A DNA stretch of 64,000 nucleotides. It comes from Verrucomicrobiota bacterium. GTDB taxonomy: Bacteria > Verrucomicrobiota > Verrucomicrobiia > Verrucomicrobiales > Verrucomicrobiaceae. Below the pieces are notes generated by a model, which saw nothing but the letters and a program-made list of their open reading frames with translations, was not told where the DNA came from and ran no database searches. Positions 1-8,464 of this stretch are shown piece after piece. Numbering within the stretch: the first letter of the stretch is position 1; the number at the start of each line of letters is the position of its first letter. The stretch spans positions 118,800 through 182,799 of the forward strand of contig JANYCZ010000001.1 of assembly GCA_025360015.1 (NCBI GenBank), in the 5' to 3' direction. The position numbers and the translations under genes were made by a program.

Positions 1-1801
1 GCGCTTGCAGCGCCTCCACTTGCGCTAGAGATTCTGCGCGCAGCGCATCACGGAAGCGGAAAGCACACAGCGTCTGCCCATCGCGGGTGAAGACCGCATC
101 TGCCGCCGAGTCCTGCGGCCGTGAGATGGCCCACACCGCCCCCGCGTGCTCGCAGCGCAGCCCTTGGCCGGGTTCTTCGCAGACTTCGGCGTCGAGGCTT
201 GCGTCGTACCTGCCACCCAGCGCATCAAACAAGCTGCGGCTCACCGGGTGCAGGTTGCCGCTGGTCAGATGGCGCAGCATCTGGCGTGCGGTGTCATCCA
301 GATCATCCAGCGCAGCAGGATTGAGCAGCAGCGGATTTTCCAGCGTGAGCGTCCCAGTTTTATCGAACACTACCATAGTCAGACGCGTGAGCTTCTTCCA
401 CAGCCCCAGCGTCCTCACAAAGACACCCTGATCCGCCGCACGCGCTGCCGCGATGTCATCTGCCAGCGGTGCCGCCACGCCGAGCGCGCAGGGGCAGGAC
501 ACCACAAACACTGAGATCATGACTTGCAGCGCCCTCGCCCATTCGCCCGTGTGCCACCACCACCACAGGCCGCCCACCACTCCAGCGCTGACAACAACGA
601 CCAAATAGCCCCGCAGCAGTTTTTCCAGCCGCAAATCGCGGTGCTCACCTCCACGACGGGCCTCCAGCAGTTTGTGCAGCGTGGAGTCTTTCCAAGCCTC
701 CAGCGCCACCGCATTCAGCGCACGCGTACCTGCGTTCAATGCACCCGAGGGCAGAAGCTGCCCGCTGCTGCGCGTGCAGGAGTCGCTTTCACCACTGATC
801 CATTCCAGGCTGATGCTCGCATGCACATCGCTGAGCTTCGCGGCCACCGGCACGGCCTGCCCAGGTTTCACGCTGAAGGCCGCTCCGGCTTGCAGCGCTT
901 CCAGCATCTCCGCCTCAGGAATGGACGGATCACGCAGCAGGCGGCGGCGGTTTCTCGCCACGGCCATCTGCTGCACCAGCCTGCCGCCCAGCATCAGAAA
1001 GATAAACATCGCCACAAAGTCGAAGTACTTCAGCCCCGGCTCTCCGCTCATCCAGCCAATGAGCGAACCCGCATAAGCCGCAAGGATGCCCAGCGTGATC
1101 GGAGTATCAATGTGCAGCACTCCGGCGCTCAGCGCATGCCACGCCCGCTGCGCGAAGTAGCTGCCGCCCACCAGCAACGCCAGGGTAGCCGAGGCCGCCG
1201 CCACCAGATCAAACGCCCGCGCAAAGGGAAAGTCCGCTGGCATGCCAAAATACGCAGGCAGGGAGAACGCCATCGCATTCATCGCAAAGGCGCCGCACAC
1301 CCCGGTGCGCCGCTCCAGACCATTATCCTCGTTTTGTCCCCCATCCGCACGCTGCATGCCGAGCAGATAACCAAAGCGCTGCAGCTCACGCGCAAACTCC
1401 ACCGGCTGAAATTTCCCCGGCTGCCACGCCATGCGCAGCTCACCGCTGGAGATGTCCACCTGGATTTGCGTGCCGCCCAGTTTGGCAAACACCCGCTCGA
1501 TAAGCCAGATGCACGCCATGCACGAAAGCCCCTGCACGGAGACGCTCAGCTCAGCGGCCACGTCTTCACTCACCCGCGTGCCTTCGGCGGCCAGCGTGGC
1601 CGTTTCCAGCCAGCCATAGTCCTGCTGCCGCATGGCCTGCGGCGGCACCGGCGGTAGATTCAGCCCGGATTTCAGATCATAGAAATGTTCCAAGCCCTGC
1701 TGCTGTAGCAGGTCATGCACGGAGCGGCAGCCAGCGCAGCAGAAGCCGTCGCTTCGGGTGGTTGGGACCGGCGTCCCGCAGTGCTGGCAGATCGTGTTCA
1801 T
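1..1801 (-). CDS. ccoI: Copper-translocating P-type ATPase, CcoI/FixI type (partial, runs off left edge)
   Basis: The 600 visible residues start at an ATG at 1801 and stay open to the window edge, so the C-terminal nucleotide-binding part is missing. The N-terminus has the Cys-rich CcoI/FixI metal-binding segment (CQHC at 5-8, CCAGC at 21-25). An HMA-like site CMAC follows near residue 94. The ion-channel motif CPC (VSCPCALGVA) is near residue 436 and the phosphorylation motif DKTGTLT near residue 477. In this family the pump moves copper across the inner membrane for assembly of the CuB centre of cbb3 oxidase. It is the last visible gene of the cbb3 operon and starts one base after the preceding stop codon. 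The CPC motif and operon position make the CcoI assignment strong; a general copper exporter is the only real alternative. Confidence 0.93.
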   Translation of the reverse strand, partial: MNTICQHCGTPVPTTRSDGFCCAGCRSVHDLLQQQGLEHFYDLKSGLNLPPVPPQAMRQQDYGWLETATLAAEGTRVSEDVAAELSVSVQGLSCMACIWLIERVFAKLGGTQIQVDISSGELRMAWQPGKFQPVEFARELQRFGYLLGMQRADGGQNEDNGLERRTGVCGAFAMNAMAFSLPAYFGMPADFPFARAFDLVAAASATLALLVGGSYFAQRAWHALSAGVLHIDTPITLGILAAYAGSLIGWMSGEPGLKYFDFVAMFIFLMLGGRLVQQMAVARNRRRLLRDPSIPEAEMLEALQAGAAFSVKPGQAVPVAAKLSDVHASISLEWISGESDSCTRSSGQLLPSGALNAGTRALNAVALEAWKDSTLHKLLEARRGGEHRDLRLEKLLRGYLVVVVSAGVVGGLWWWWHTGEWARALQVMISVFVVSCPCALGVAAPLADDIAAARAADQGVFVRTLGLWKKLTRLTMVVFDKTGTLTLENPLLLNPAALDDLDDTARQMLRHLTSGNLHPVSRSLFDALGGRYDASLDAEVCEEPGQGLRCEHAGAVWAISRPQDSAADAVFTRDGQTLCAFRFRDALRAESLAQVEALQA

Positions 1802-1802
1802 A

Positions 1803-2495
1803 TCAGTTCATGGCATGGCAGCAACTGGCTGCAGCAGAGCTGCCGAAGTCCAGGGTGTCCCGCAGCCGCCAGGCGAGAATGACCGCCGTCACCAGCGCCA
1901 GTCCACGCTGCACCTTCCGCATCGTGGCTGGCTGCAACCGCCCACCCAGCCAGTGGAGCTGCGTCTGCGCCAGAAACAGCAGGGGCAGCGTGCCGAGACC
2001 AAAGGCCACCGCAAAGCCCGCGCCCTTCACGGCACTGCCATTCGCCGTGGCGAGCGCGAGCATCATGTACAGCGGCCCGCAGGGCAGCAGCGGTGTAGCC
2101 AGCCCGAGGATCGCCGCGCGCAGCGTGTTCTTCATTTTAAAGGCGGCGGTTTGCACCCGGCGCAGTCCGGCAGAGAGAAAGCGCGGCTTCGGCAGCCACT
2201 TGTCCAGCCCCAGTCCCACGCACGCAAAGGCCACCACCAGCAGCCACGGCAGCACCATGCCCGCCCCATGCTGAAAAAACGCCAGCGGCACCGCGCCTAT
2301 CGCCCCGGCGATCGCACCCGCAGCGCCATAGGAAATCATACGCCCGGCATGGTATAGCGCTGTGCTGCGCATGAACCCTGTGCCTTTCGGCCCGATGGCC
2401 CACGAACACGACAGCGGCCCGCACATGCCCACACAGTGGACACTCGTGACAATGCCAGCCACGAAAGCTGCGGCGCTGGTGTCGATCTGCATCAT
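1803..2495 (-). CDS. TauE/SafE-like (DsbD_2) membrane protein of the cbb3 cluster
   Basis: A 230-aa membrane protein with about six hydrophobic segments. The conserved N-terminal motif HCVGMCGP follows the first helix, and a second Cys-Gly-Pro (LLPCGPLYM) lies midway. Both are hallmarks of the UreH-like/DsbD_2 family found in ccoGHIS clusters. The start is set at the ATG at 2495, which overlaps the previous gene's stop as ATGA; a longer in-frame reading would lie over the upstream gene. The C-terminus has two adjacent cysteines and a histidine (ASCCHAM). The Cys/His pattern and place next to ccoI suggest a role in copper handling or redox steps of oxidase assembly. That role is inferred from neighbours, not shown by the sequence. 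Confidence 0.82.
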   Translation of the reverse strand: MMQIDTSAAAFVAGIVTSVHCVGMCGPLSCSWAIGPKGTGFMRSTALYHAGRMISYGAAGAIAGAIGAVPLAFFQHGAGMVLPWLLVVAFACVGLGLDKWLPKPRFLSAGLRRVQTAAFKMKNTLRAAILGLATPLLPCGPLYMMLALATANGSAVKGAGFAVAFGLGTLPLLFLAQTQLHWLGGRLQPATMRKVQRGLALVTAVILAWRLRDTLDFGSSAAASCCHAMN

Positions 2496-2674
2496 GGGAT
2501 TGTTAGATGCTTCAGCGGCACGATCTCCGGTTGATTGTTGAGCGCGATGTAAAACAGCACGCTCCAGGCACTGAGCAGCATGACAAAGGCGAGAACCACC
2601 CACAACCAGGGACGGCGTGCGAAGTAGCCGAGCGACTCACTTTTGGAGGTATTGGCGTGCATCGAGGTAGTCAT
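2492..2674 (-). CDS. Small one-helix protein between ccoG and the TauE-like gene (FixH/CcoH position)
   Basis: A 60-aa protein with a hydrophilic N-terminus, one strong transmembrane helix (about residues 23-45) and a short tail ending KHLTIP. It overlaps the end of ccoG by about 38 bp and the next gene by ATGA, so it looks translationally coupled. It occupies the place where ccoH/fixH lies in proteobacterial ccoGHIS operons, but FixH is usually about 150 residues or more and I see no FixH domain. It may be a shrunken functional replacement. The start is uncertain: ATG at 2674 or at 2662. Confidence 0.62.
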   Translation of the reverse strand: MTTSMHANTSKSESLGYFARRPWLWVVLAFVMLLSAWSVLFYIALNNQPEIVPLKHLTIP

Positions 2675-4070
2675 TGGATTTGAGGGTGGGGTCAGGGCCG
2701 GTGAACTCGAAAGGCTTGGTGTGGTAGGTCTTGCCATCCTTCGTGTCGGTGATGCGGATGCTGAGCTTGAAGGGGGCTTGGTAGGAACCCTCCGGCAGCG
2801 TGATCATCAGCGGCTTCAGCTCCTCATCCTGCGCGGCAATGGTGACCGGCGCATCCGCACCTGCGGCGCTCAGTCCGGTCGGCACCTCGCCTTCCAGCGC
2901 CAGCGTAAACGTCCGCGTTTCATTGCGCTTGTTGATAAGGCGCACCAGGAACTGGTTCCGCACGATGCTGTTCGTTACATAATATGGCGAGCCCTGCACG
3001 CGCAGCACATTGGCGCGCAGCGGCTCGATCCGGCTCGCGGCGAAACCGAACACGCCAAGCCCAAGCAGCAGCAGCCCGGTATAAAGCAGAATGCGCGGGC
3101 GCACGAGGCGCGTTTTGCCTCCTTCGAAAGCTGCCTGGGAGTCATAACGCACGAGGCCCGTCTTCCGCCCCAGCTTGAGCATGATGCTGTCACACGCATC
3201 CACGCAGGCCGCGCAGCCGATGCACTCAAGCTGCAGACCGTTGCGGATGTCGATGCCCGTGGGGCACACCTGCACGCAGCGTGTGCAGTTTACGCAGTCG
3301 CCTGCTCCCGTGGTGCCCGCCTTGCCGCGTGGCTCGCCGCGCTTTTTGTCGTAGCCGACATTGATCGTGTGATCATCCACCATCGCGGACTGCATGCGGC
3401 CATACGGGCACATGATCACGCAAAACTGCTCACGGAACCAGCTAAATGCACCATACAAACCGGCGGTGAGAAACGCCATCACTCCAAAGGCGATGGCGTG
3501 CGCCTGCGGCGATTGGTTCATCATACCATAGAGCTGCTTCAGCGAGACAAAGTAGCTCAGAAACACGTGCGCGATGATGAGCGATGACAGGATGTAGAGC
3601 GCATGCTTGAGCACGCGTTTGGCAATCTTTCCCGCCGTCCACGCTGCCGCATCCAGCTTGCGCCGTGCCGTGGCATCCCCGTCGATCAATCTCTCAATGC
3701 GGCGGTACACATGCTCCAGAAACACCGTGTAGGGGCAGGTCCACCCACACCACACGCGCCCAAACAGCGCCGTGACATAGAACAGCCCGAAGCCCAGTCC
3801 CGTGACCAGAAAGAAGCCCACCCACAGATCCTGCACCGCCAGCGTCAGCCCCATGAAGTGGAAGCGCCGGTTCAGCACATCCAAAAACACCGCTGGAAAA
3901 CCGTTCACCGGGATCCACGGCAGCGCCACATAGATGACGATAAGCAGCAGCGCCACCATGCGCCGGCTCCGCGTGAACTTCCCCGCCACATCGGCCGGAT
4001 GCAGCGTCTTCTTGCTGCCATCTTCATTGATGGATCCAAGCGAAACAAGGTTCAGGGGGGTAAGTGGCAT
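2637..4070 (-). CDS. ccoG: Cytochrome c oxidase accessory protein CcoG (RdxA/FixG)
   Basis: A 477-aa membrane ferredoxin of normal family length. It has about five transmembrane helices. Two 4Fe-4S binding sets are visible: CVNCTRCVQVCP near residue 255 and CIGCAACVDAC near residue 280. An earlier WCGWTCPY motif and a CPYGRM motif are also typical. A C-terminal Ig-like domain ends at about 470. CcoG proteins act in copper reduction and delivery during cbb3 oxidase assembly in the cytoplasmic membrane. The gene follows ccoP by 15 bp and precedes the small one-helix gene, which overlaps its end. Confidence 0.95.
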   Translation of the reverse strand: MPLTPLNLVSLGSINEDGSKKTLHPADVAGKFTRSRRMVALLLIVIYVALPWIPVNGFPAVFLDVLNRRFHFMGLTLAVQDLWVGFFLVTGLGFGLFYVTALFGRVWCGWTCPYTVFLEHVYRRIERLIDGDATARRKLDAAAWTAGKIAKRVLKHALYILSSLIIAHVFLSYFVSLKQLYGMMNQSPQAHAIAFGVMAFLTAGLYGAFSWFREQFCVIMCPYGRMQSAMVDDHTINVGYDKKRGEPRGKAGTTGAGDCVNCTRCVQVCPTGIDIRNGLQLECIGCAACVDACDSIMLKLGRKTGLVRYDSQAAFEGGKTRLVRPRILLYTGLLLLGLGVFGFAASRIEPLRANVLRVQGSPYYVTNSIVRNQFLVRLINKRNETRTFTLALEGEVPTGLSAAGADAPVTIAAQDEELKPLMITLPEGSYQAPFKLSIRITDTKDGKTYHTKPFEFTGPDPTLKSNDYLDARQYLQK

Positions 4071-4085
4071 CAGGGGGCCTTGCGG

Positions 4086-4697
4086 CTATTTGGCTGCTGC
4101 GAGTGGAGGTGAATCCGCAGCGCGGGTGACAGGCTCACCTTCCTTGTGATGGCTCAGTACAAAGGCCACCACTTCACTCACGCGCTTCATGCCGAGCACC
4201 AGCTCCCATGCGGCCATGCCCTTGGTGATGTCTGGCGAGCCCTTGCGCACGATCTTGAAAATCTCGGTCGGCTTGCCCCCATGTTTCCATTCCTGATCGT
4301 TCAAAGGCAGGCCGGGCAGCTTGGCACCGCTGAGCATGCCGCTGAGATCTGCCCCATGGCAGGTCACGCACATGCCCGGCGTCATGAAGGTGGCCTTGCC
4401 GGCCTCCACCGCAGCGGCATCACGCGAAAGCGCCCAGAGCTGCTCATCCGTGATGGATGCCATCTGCTTGTCGCGTGCGCTTTGCATTTCGGCCATGGCC
4501 TTGTCGATGACAAAGGTGTCGCTGCTGCCAAGCCCAAGCTGATAGTAGCATAGCCAGTGGATCACAAACCATGCGATGGCGAGATAAAGCGTGCAGAGCC
4601 ACCAGTTCGGCAGCTTCTGGTCATACTCCTGGATGCCGTCATAGACGTGATCACGCAGGGTGGGCTCGTTGTTGGGGGCTGGCTTCTTGGAGTCCAT
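4086..4697 (-). CDS. ccoP: cbb3-type cytochrome c oxidase subunit III, mono-haem CcoP
   Basis: A 203-aa membrane-anchored cytochrome c. The N-terminus carries the FixP_N-type segment (DHVYDGIQEYDQKLPNWW) followed by a transmembrane helix at about 33-54. One haem-binding motif, CVTCH, sits at about 109-113, with a downstream Met in KGMAAW as likely axial ligand. Most CcoP proteins are about 300 residues and carry two CxxCH motifs; this one has lost or never had the second. The subunit passes electrons from soluble cytochrome c to CcoO/CcoN. The tail after residue 185 is Ala-rich and looks disordered. It is expressed between the ccoQ-like gene and ccoG. Confidence 0.93.
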   Translation of the reverse strand: MDSKKPAPNNEPTLRDHVYDGIQEYDQKLPNWWLCTLYLAIAWFVIHWLCYYQLGLGSSDTFVIDKAMAEMQSARDKQMASITDEQLWALSRDAAAVEAGKATFMTPGMCVTCHGADLSGMLSGAKLPGLPLNDQEWKHGGKPTEIFKIVRKGSPDITKGMAAWELVLGMKRVSEVVAFVLSHHKEGEPVTRAADSPPLAAAK

Positions 4698-4704
4698 GGT
4701 GGAG

Positions 4705-4857
4705 TTATTCGAGAGGCAGACGTGACATGTGCTCGGCCTTGTCCTTGCGCAGCAGCAGGCCGCGCAGGGTCATGATGCCGAAGACCAGCACGGTGGTGGC
4801 GAAGGAGACGACGGGCACGATGAGGTGCCAGTTTTCGTAGATGATGCGCTTGTACAT
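4705..4857 (-). CDS. ccoQ: Small CcoQ-like membrane subunit
   Basis: A 50-aa reading frame read directly from the sequence: ATG at 4857, TAA at 4705. The protein starts MYKRIIYENWHLIVP, continues with one transmembrane helix (about 11-33) and ends with a charged tail (LLRKDKAEHMSRLPLE). It lies 20 bp after ccoNO and 7 bp before ccoP, exactly the place of ccoQ in cbb3 operons. CcoQ is a small single-helix subunit that stabilises the oxidase. Sequence similarity in so short a protein is weak, so the name rests mainly on position, size and topology. Confidence 0.75.
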   Translation of the reverse strand: MYKRIIYENWHLIVPVVSFATTVLVFGIMTLRGLLLRKDKAEHMSRLPLE

Positions 4858-4877
4858 GAGCTTCAGATGGGCGTGGG

Positions 4878-7262
4878 TTATTGAGAGCCGTCAGCGCGGC
4901 GTGAGTTGTCTGGAATGACCGGGCCCAGCGGGAAGGGCACCCCTTGGCCCTTCTTCGTGAGGGATTCCTCCACCTGCGGCTGCTCAAACTGGCCAAGCTT
5001 TTGCAGGTAGGCGATGACCGCCACCATCTCGCTGTCCGGCCGCACCACGATGTTCGACTTCTTCAGCTCCGTGGCGATCTTCACACCCTGCTCCAGCGCC
5101 TTCATCTTGATCTCCGTCGCATCCATCGGCGGATACGGCACGCCCAGCTGGCGCAGCACGGCGATCTTCCTCGGCAGCGTTTTTTGATCAAACGCCTTCG
5201 TATTCAGATGCGCATACGGCGGCATGTTGGACTGCGGAGACATCGAGCGCGGATCCATCAGATGCTCGTAGTGCCAGGAGTCAGGCCGCTGCCCGCCTTC
5301 ACGCGCGAGATCAGGCCCCGTGCGCTTGGAGCCCCACTGAAACGGGTGATCGTAAATGCTCTCGCCCAGTCGTGAGTAGTCACCATAGCGCATCACGTCC
5401 GGCACCAGCGTGCGGATCATCTGCGAGTGGCAGTTGTAGCAGCCCTCGCTCACATAGATGTCACGGCCCGCAAGCTCCAGCGGCTCATAGAGTTTCTGCA
5501 CGCGGTCCTCCACGTTCTTCGCGCTGTTCACGGTGATCGTGGGGATGATCTGAATCAGCCCGCCGATGACCACCGCCACAAACGTCAGCACCGTGAAGGG
5601 CAGGTAATTGACCAGCAGCCGGTCATACCAGTTTGCCCATGTGTGGCTCGTCTTCTGAAAACGGCGCACCGCCAGGTAGCCGAAGATGCACGCGCAGATC
5701 AGCGAGGCGATGTCAGCGCCCGGTGGTAGGAAGATCCAGCCAAAGATGAGCAGCATCGCGCCAAAGGTGCAGGCCGTGGGATCATTGAAGAAGGTCTCCT
5801 TCATGCCCATCGTGTCCGTCTTGCCATGCTGCAGCACGGCCACCTCACGCACTTCATTCACCGGCGTGCCGCTGCGGATGGTCTTCCACAGATTCACACA
5901 CATCACCAGCCAGCCGACGAGGAACATGCCGCCGCCAATGATGCGCAGCCCCATCAGCGGGCGGATGGCCTGCAGCGTGTCGAGAAAGGTGTTCTTCAGC
6001 GCCAGCCCGTCTGCGGTGACTTGATTCAGCATCAGCCCCTGCATGATGCCGCTGATCCACATCGCCACCACGTAGAGCAGGATGCCCAGCGTGCCGATCC
6101 AGAAGTGGAAGTTGGCCATGCCGACCGAATACAGCTTCGTGTTCCACAGCCGGGGTGCCAGCCAGTAGAACATACCAGCCGCCATGAAACCATTCCAGCC
6201 AAGAGCCCCGCTGTGCACGTGTCCAATGGTCCAGTCCGAGTAATGCGAGAGCGAATTCACCGCGCGGATGGACAGCAGCGGACCTTCAAAAGTGCACATG
6301 CCATAGAAGGTCACCGCCGCGATGAAGAACTTGATCACCGGGTCCGTGCGCAGTTTATCCCAGGCACCGCGCAGCGTGAGCAGCCCGTTGAGCATCCCTC
6401 CCCAGCTCGGTGCCCACAGCATCAGGCTGAAAAACATGCCCAGCATCTGCAGCCACTTCGGCAGTGCCGTGTTCAGCAGATGATGCGGCCCCGCCCAGAT
6501 GTAAAGAAACACCAGTGACCAGAAATGCACGATCGACAGCCGATAAGAGTACACCGGCCGCTCCGCCGCCTTCGGCAGGAAGTAGTACATGATGCCGAGG
6601 ATCGGCGTCGTCAGAAAGAAGGCCACGGCGTTGTGCCCATACCACCACTGCACCAGCCCATCCTGCACCCCGCCAAAGATCCCGTAGCTGTGCGTCCAGC
6701 TCGTGGGTATGGAGAGATGATTGACGATGTACAGCATCGCCACCGTCACAATCGTGGCGATGTAAAACCACAGCGCCACATACAGGCTCGGCTCGTTGCG
6801 CTTGTGCAGCGTGAGGAAGAAGTTCACCGCAAACACCACCCAGATCACTGCCACCGCGATGTTGATCGGCCAGATCAATTCGGCGTACTCCTTGCCGCGT
6901 GAAAGGCCCATCGGCAGCGTGATCGCCGCCGCCACGATGATGGCCTGCCACCCCCAGAAGTGAATCGCGCTCAGCGTGTCATTGCCCATGCGGCACTTGC
7001 ACAGCCGCTGCGTGGAGTAGTAGATGCCGGCAAACATCATGTTGCCCACGAACGCAAAGATCGCCGCATTCGTGTGCAGCGGGCGCAGGCGGCCAAAGGT
7101 CAGCCATTCGGCCAGATTGAGCTGGTGGTAGTTCAACTGGCTCGCGATAAACACGCCCGCCAGCATGGCGACGACGCCGAAGATGATCGAAGCCACCATG
7201 AACTGGCGGACGACTTTGTCATTGAACTCAATGGAGACTTTGGAGGCTGCGGTGCTGGTCAT
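4878..7262 (-). CDS. ccoNO: cbb3-type cytochrome c oxidase, fused CcoN-CcoO subunit
   Basis: One 794-aa chain joins catalytic subunit I (about 1-480) to the cytochrome c subunit II (about 500-794). The CcoN part has about twelve hydrophobic helices, with the histidine-rich patches expected for the low-spin haem b and the haem b3-CuB centre (HTNAAIF, GHNAVAFF, GPHHLLN, GHVHSGALGWNG). The CcoO part has one membrane anchor, one haem site CYNCH near residue 606 and a ligand Met in SNMPPY. The enzyme is a high-affinity terminal oxidase that reduces O2 and pumps protons. Fused ccoNO genes are known in several phyla outside Proteobacteria. Its start overlaps the upstream ccoS-like stop (ATGA). Confidence 0.96.
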   Translation of the reverse strand: MTSTAASKVSIEFNDKVVRQFMVASIIFGVVAMLAGVFIASQLNYHQLNLAEWLTFGRLRPLHTNAAIFAFVGNMMFAGIYYSTQRLCKCRMGNDTLSAIHFWGWQAIIVAAAITLPMGLSRGKEYAELIWPINIAVAVIWVVFAVNFFLTLHKRNEPSLYVALWFYIATIVTVAMLYIVNHLSIPTSWTHSYGIFGGVQDGLVQWWYGHNAVAFFLTTPILGIMYYFLPKAAERPVYSYRLSIVHFWSLVFLYIWAGPHHLLNTALPKWLQMLGMFFSLMLWAPSWGGMLNGLLTLRGAWDKLRTDPVIKFFIAAVTFYGMCTFEGPLLSIRAVNSLSHYSDWTIGHVHSGALGWNGFMAAGMFYWLAPRLWNTKLYSVGMANFHFWIGTLGILLYVVAMWISGIMQGLMLNQVTADGLALKNTFLDTLQAIRPLMGLRIIGGGMFLVGWLVMCVNLWKTIRSGTPVNEVREVAVLQHGKTDTMGMKETFFNDPTACTFGAMLLIFGWIFLPPGADIASLICACIFGYLAVRRFQKTSHTWANWYDRLLVNYLPFTVLTFVAVVIGGLIQIIPTITVNSAKNVEDRVQKLYEPLELAGRDIYVSEGCYNCHSQMIRTLVPDVMRYGDYSRLGESIYDHPFQWGSKRTGPDLAREGGQRPDSWHYEHLMDPRSMSPQSNMPPYAHLNTKAFDQKTLPRKIAVLRQLGVPYPPMDATEIKMKALEQGVKIATELKKSNIVVRPDSEMVAVIAYLQKLGQFEQPQVEESLTKKGQGVPFPLGPVIPDNSRRADGSQ

Positions 7263-7450
7263 GGGGAAGGGGACTTGCGGGATCGGGATGCTGGCACGTT
7301 CATCCGTGCGCCCTCAGGCTCATCGAGCGGCAGCAGCGCATCCTGTTCGATGCTGCCTCGCCGTCCCTGCGACCGCTCCGCAAGATACAGCACCGCAAAC
7401 AAGACGGCGAACATCAGGCTGACGAAGAGGGTGACAGCGAAAACTTCCAT
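7259..7450 (-). CDS. CcoS-like small membrane protein, first gene of the cbb3 operon
   Basis: A 63-aa protein with one N-terminal helix (residues 4-25) and a polar tail (RRGSIEQDALLPLDEPEG). Its ATGA overlap with ccoNO indicates coupling. Size, N-terminal helix and an acidic residue-rich segment after it match CcoS, the small maturation factor for haem and copper insertion into CcoN. The usual CcoS motif (WAVxSGQFDD) is not clearly present, so this may be an unrelated small protein. It appears to be the first gene of the operon. Confidence 0.6.
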   Translation of the reverse strand: MEVFAVTLFVSLMFAVLFAVLYLAERSQGRRGSIEQDALLPLDEPEGARMNVPASRSRKSPSP

Positions 7451-7468
7451 GAGGTGTCGCGGAGCACT

Positions 7469-7577
7469 GGCTCACGCTGGACGCACAGAAGCGCACATCA
7501 CGCCCCCTCGCTCCACCCCCCTTGGGATTGCCTGACCCGATCTTGTGACGTGGCGCAATTGAGAGCCAGCGTGAGCC
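7469..7577. promoter_or_regulatory. 12-bp inverted repeat pair upstream of the cbb3 operon
   Basis: GGCTCACGCTGG at 7469-7480 and its exact reverse complement at 7566-7577 frame the likely promoter region of the cbb3 operon, with 85 bp between them. No FNR box (TTGAT-N4-ATCAA) is visible. The pair could be two sites for one regulator, a looping operator, or a small repeat element. No function can be assigned from sequence alone. Confidence 0.35.
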
Positions 7578-7644
7578 GTCACATCCGATCAAGCCCGCCC
7601 AGAATGCGGCCTCGGAATGACTGAAAAACAGTCAGCGTCCCCAC

Positions 7645-8418
7645 TCACCGGAAACGAAAGGCCGTGAACAGACGCTCAAAGGATTCGATGTCTGCAGCGG
7701 GCAGTCCCTCTGGCGTGATCGCCACCAGGGCGACCATCTTCTGGTCATTGCAGAGGTAACGGCTGCGGATGGTCATAGCTTTGTTCCGCGGTGACCTCGC
7801 GGTGATTTCCATGATGGTCTGCGCATCGTCCGAGAGATCTTTCTGGGACAGGATCTCGGCATTTTGCACGTTGGCGAGATTGCGCTGAATTTCCGCATCG
7901 ATGAGGACTTCACGCTCTGCCTTGGTATGCTTCGGCTGTTCCGGCAGGGCATAGTACATCACGAAGAAAGCCGCGCTGCCGAGGTTCTTGCCAAAGCTGG
8001 ACATCTGCCCGTCCCGGCCCAGCAGGCGCAGGTTGGAAGTCGTGTTCATGGTTCCGTCCAGCGCTGCGAAAGAGATGGGCGGAACCGTGGCTCCCGGCGG
8101 AGCGGGGGCATGCATGAGGGTGGTCATCGTGCTGCTCGCCTGGCCTTTCTGACCGGCCCATTTGAGGCCTTGCGACTCCACCTGCTTCCGGGCATTGTCG
8201 AGAAACGCTTGCGGCAGCTCGACAGGAAGCGCTATTCTGGATGCCGAAAGCATGTCGATGACCTTCAGCGTTTGAAGATCCTGGACCTTCGCTTCTGCAT
8301 CGAGTGTCACGCGAAAGAGCACGATGCAGAGCGGTGGCTCAGCGTCGGCCGCATCAAGCCGTGCGGTTCCACCCAGGACGCAGATGAGGATGGCAATGAG
8401 CTTGTGCAGGTGCTTCAT
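7645..8418 (-). CDS. Secreted protein of unknown function
   Basis: A 257-aa protein starting at the ATG at 8418 (MKHLHKLIAIL), with a signal peptide and likely cleavage after DAADA near residue 26. An upstream in-frame extension to about 8592 overlaps the preceding gene and is very basic, so I reject it. The mature part has mixed alpha/beta character, one late cysteine (RYLCND) and a C-terminal ITPEGLPAADIESFERLFTA. I do not recognise a family. It lies just downstream of the membrane-anchored gene ending at 8465 and is probably co-transcribed with it. It may act in the periplasm. Confidence 0.72.
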   Translation of the reverse strand: MKHLHKLIAILICVLGGTARLDAADAEPPLCIVLFRVTLDAEAKVQDLQTLKVIDMLSASRIALPVELPQAFLDNARKQVESQGLKWAGQKGQASSTMTTLMHAPAPPGATVPPISFAALDGTMNTTSNLRLLGRDGQMSSFGKNLGSAAFFVMYYALPEQPKHTKAEREVLIDAEIQRNLANVQNAEILSQKDLSDDAQTIMEITARSPRNKAMTIRSRYLCNDQKMVALVAITPEGLPAADIESFERLFTAFRFR

Positions 8419-8464
8419 GGGATGAGCTTTGAGTTTCGCTGGTGTCTTGCCCGCGTTGCGCGCT

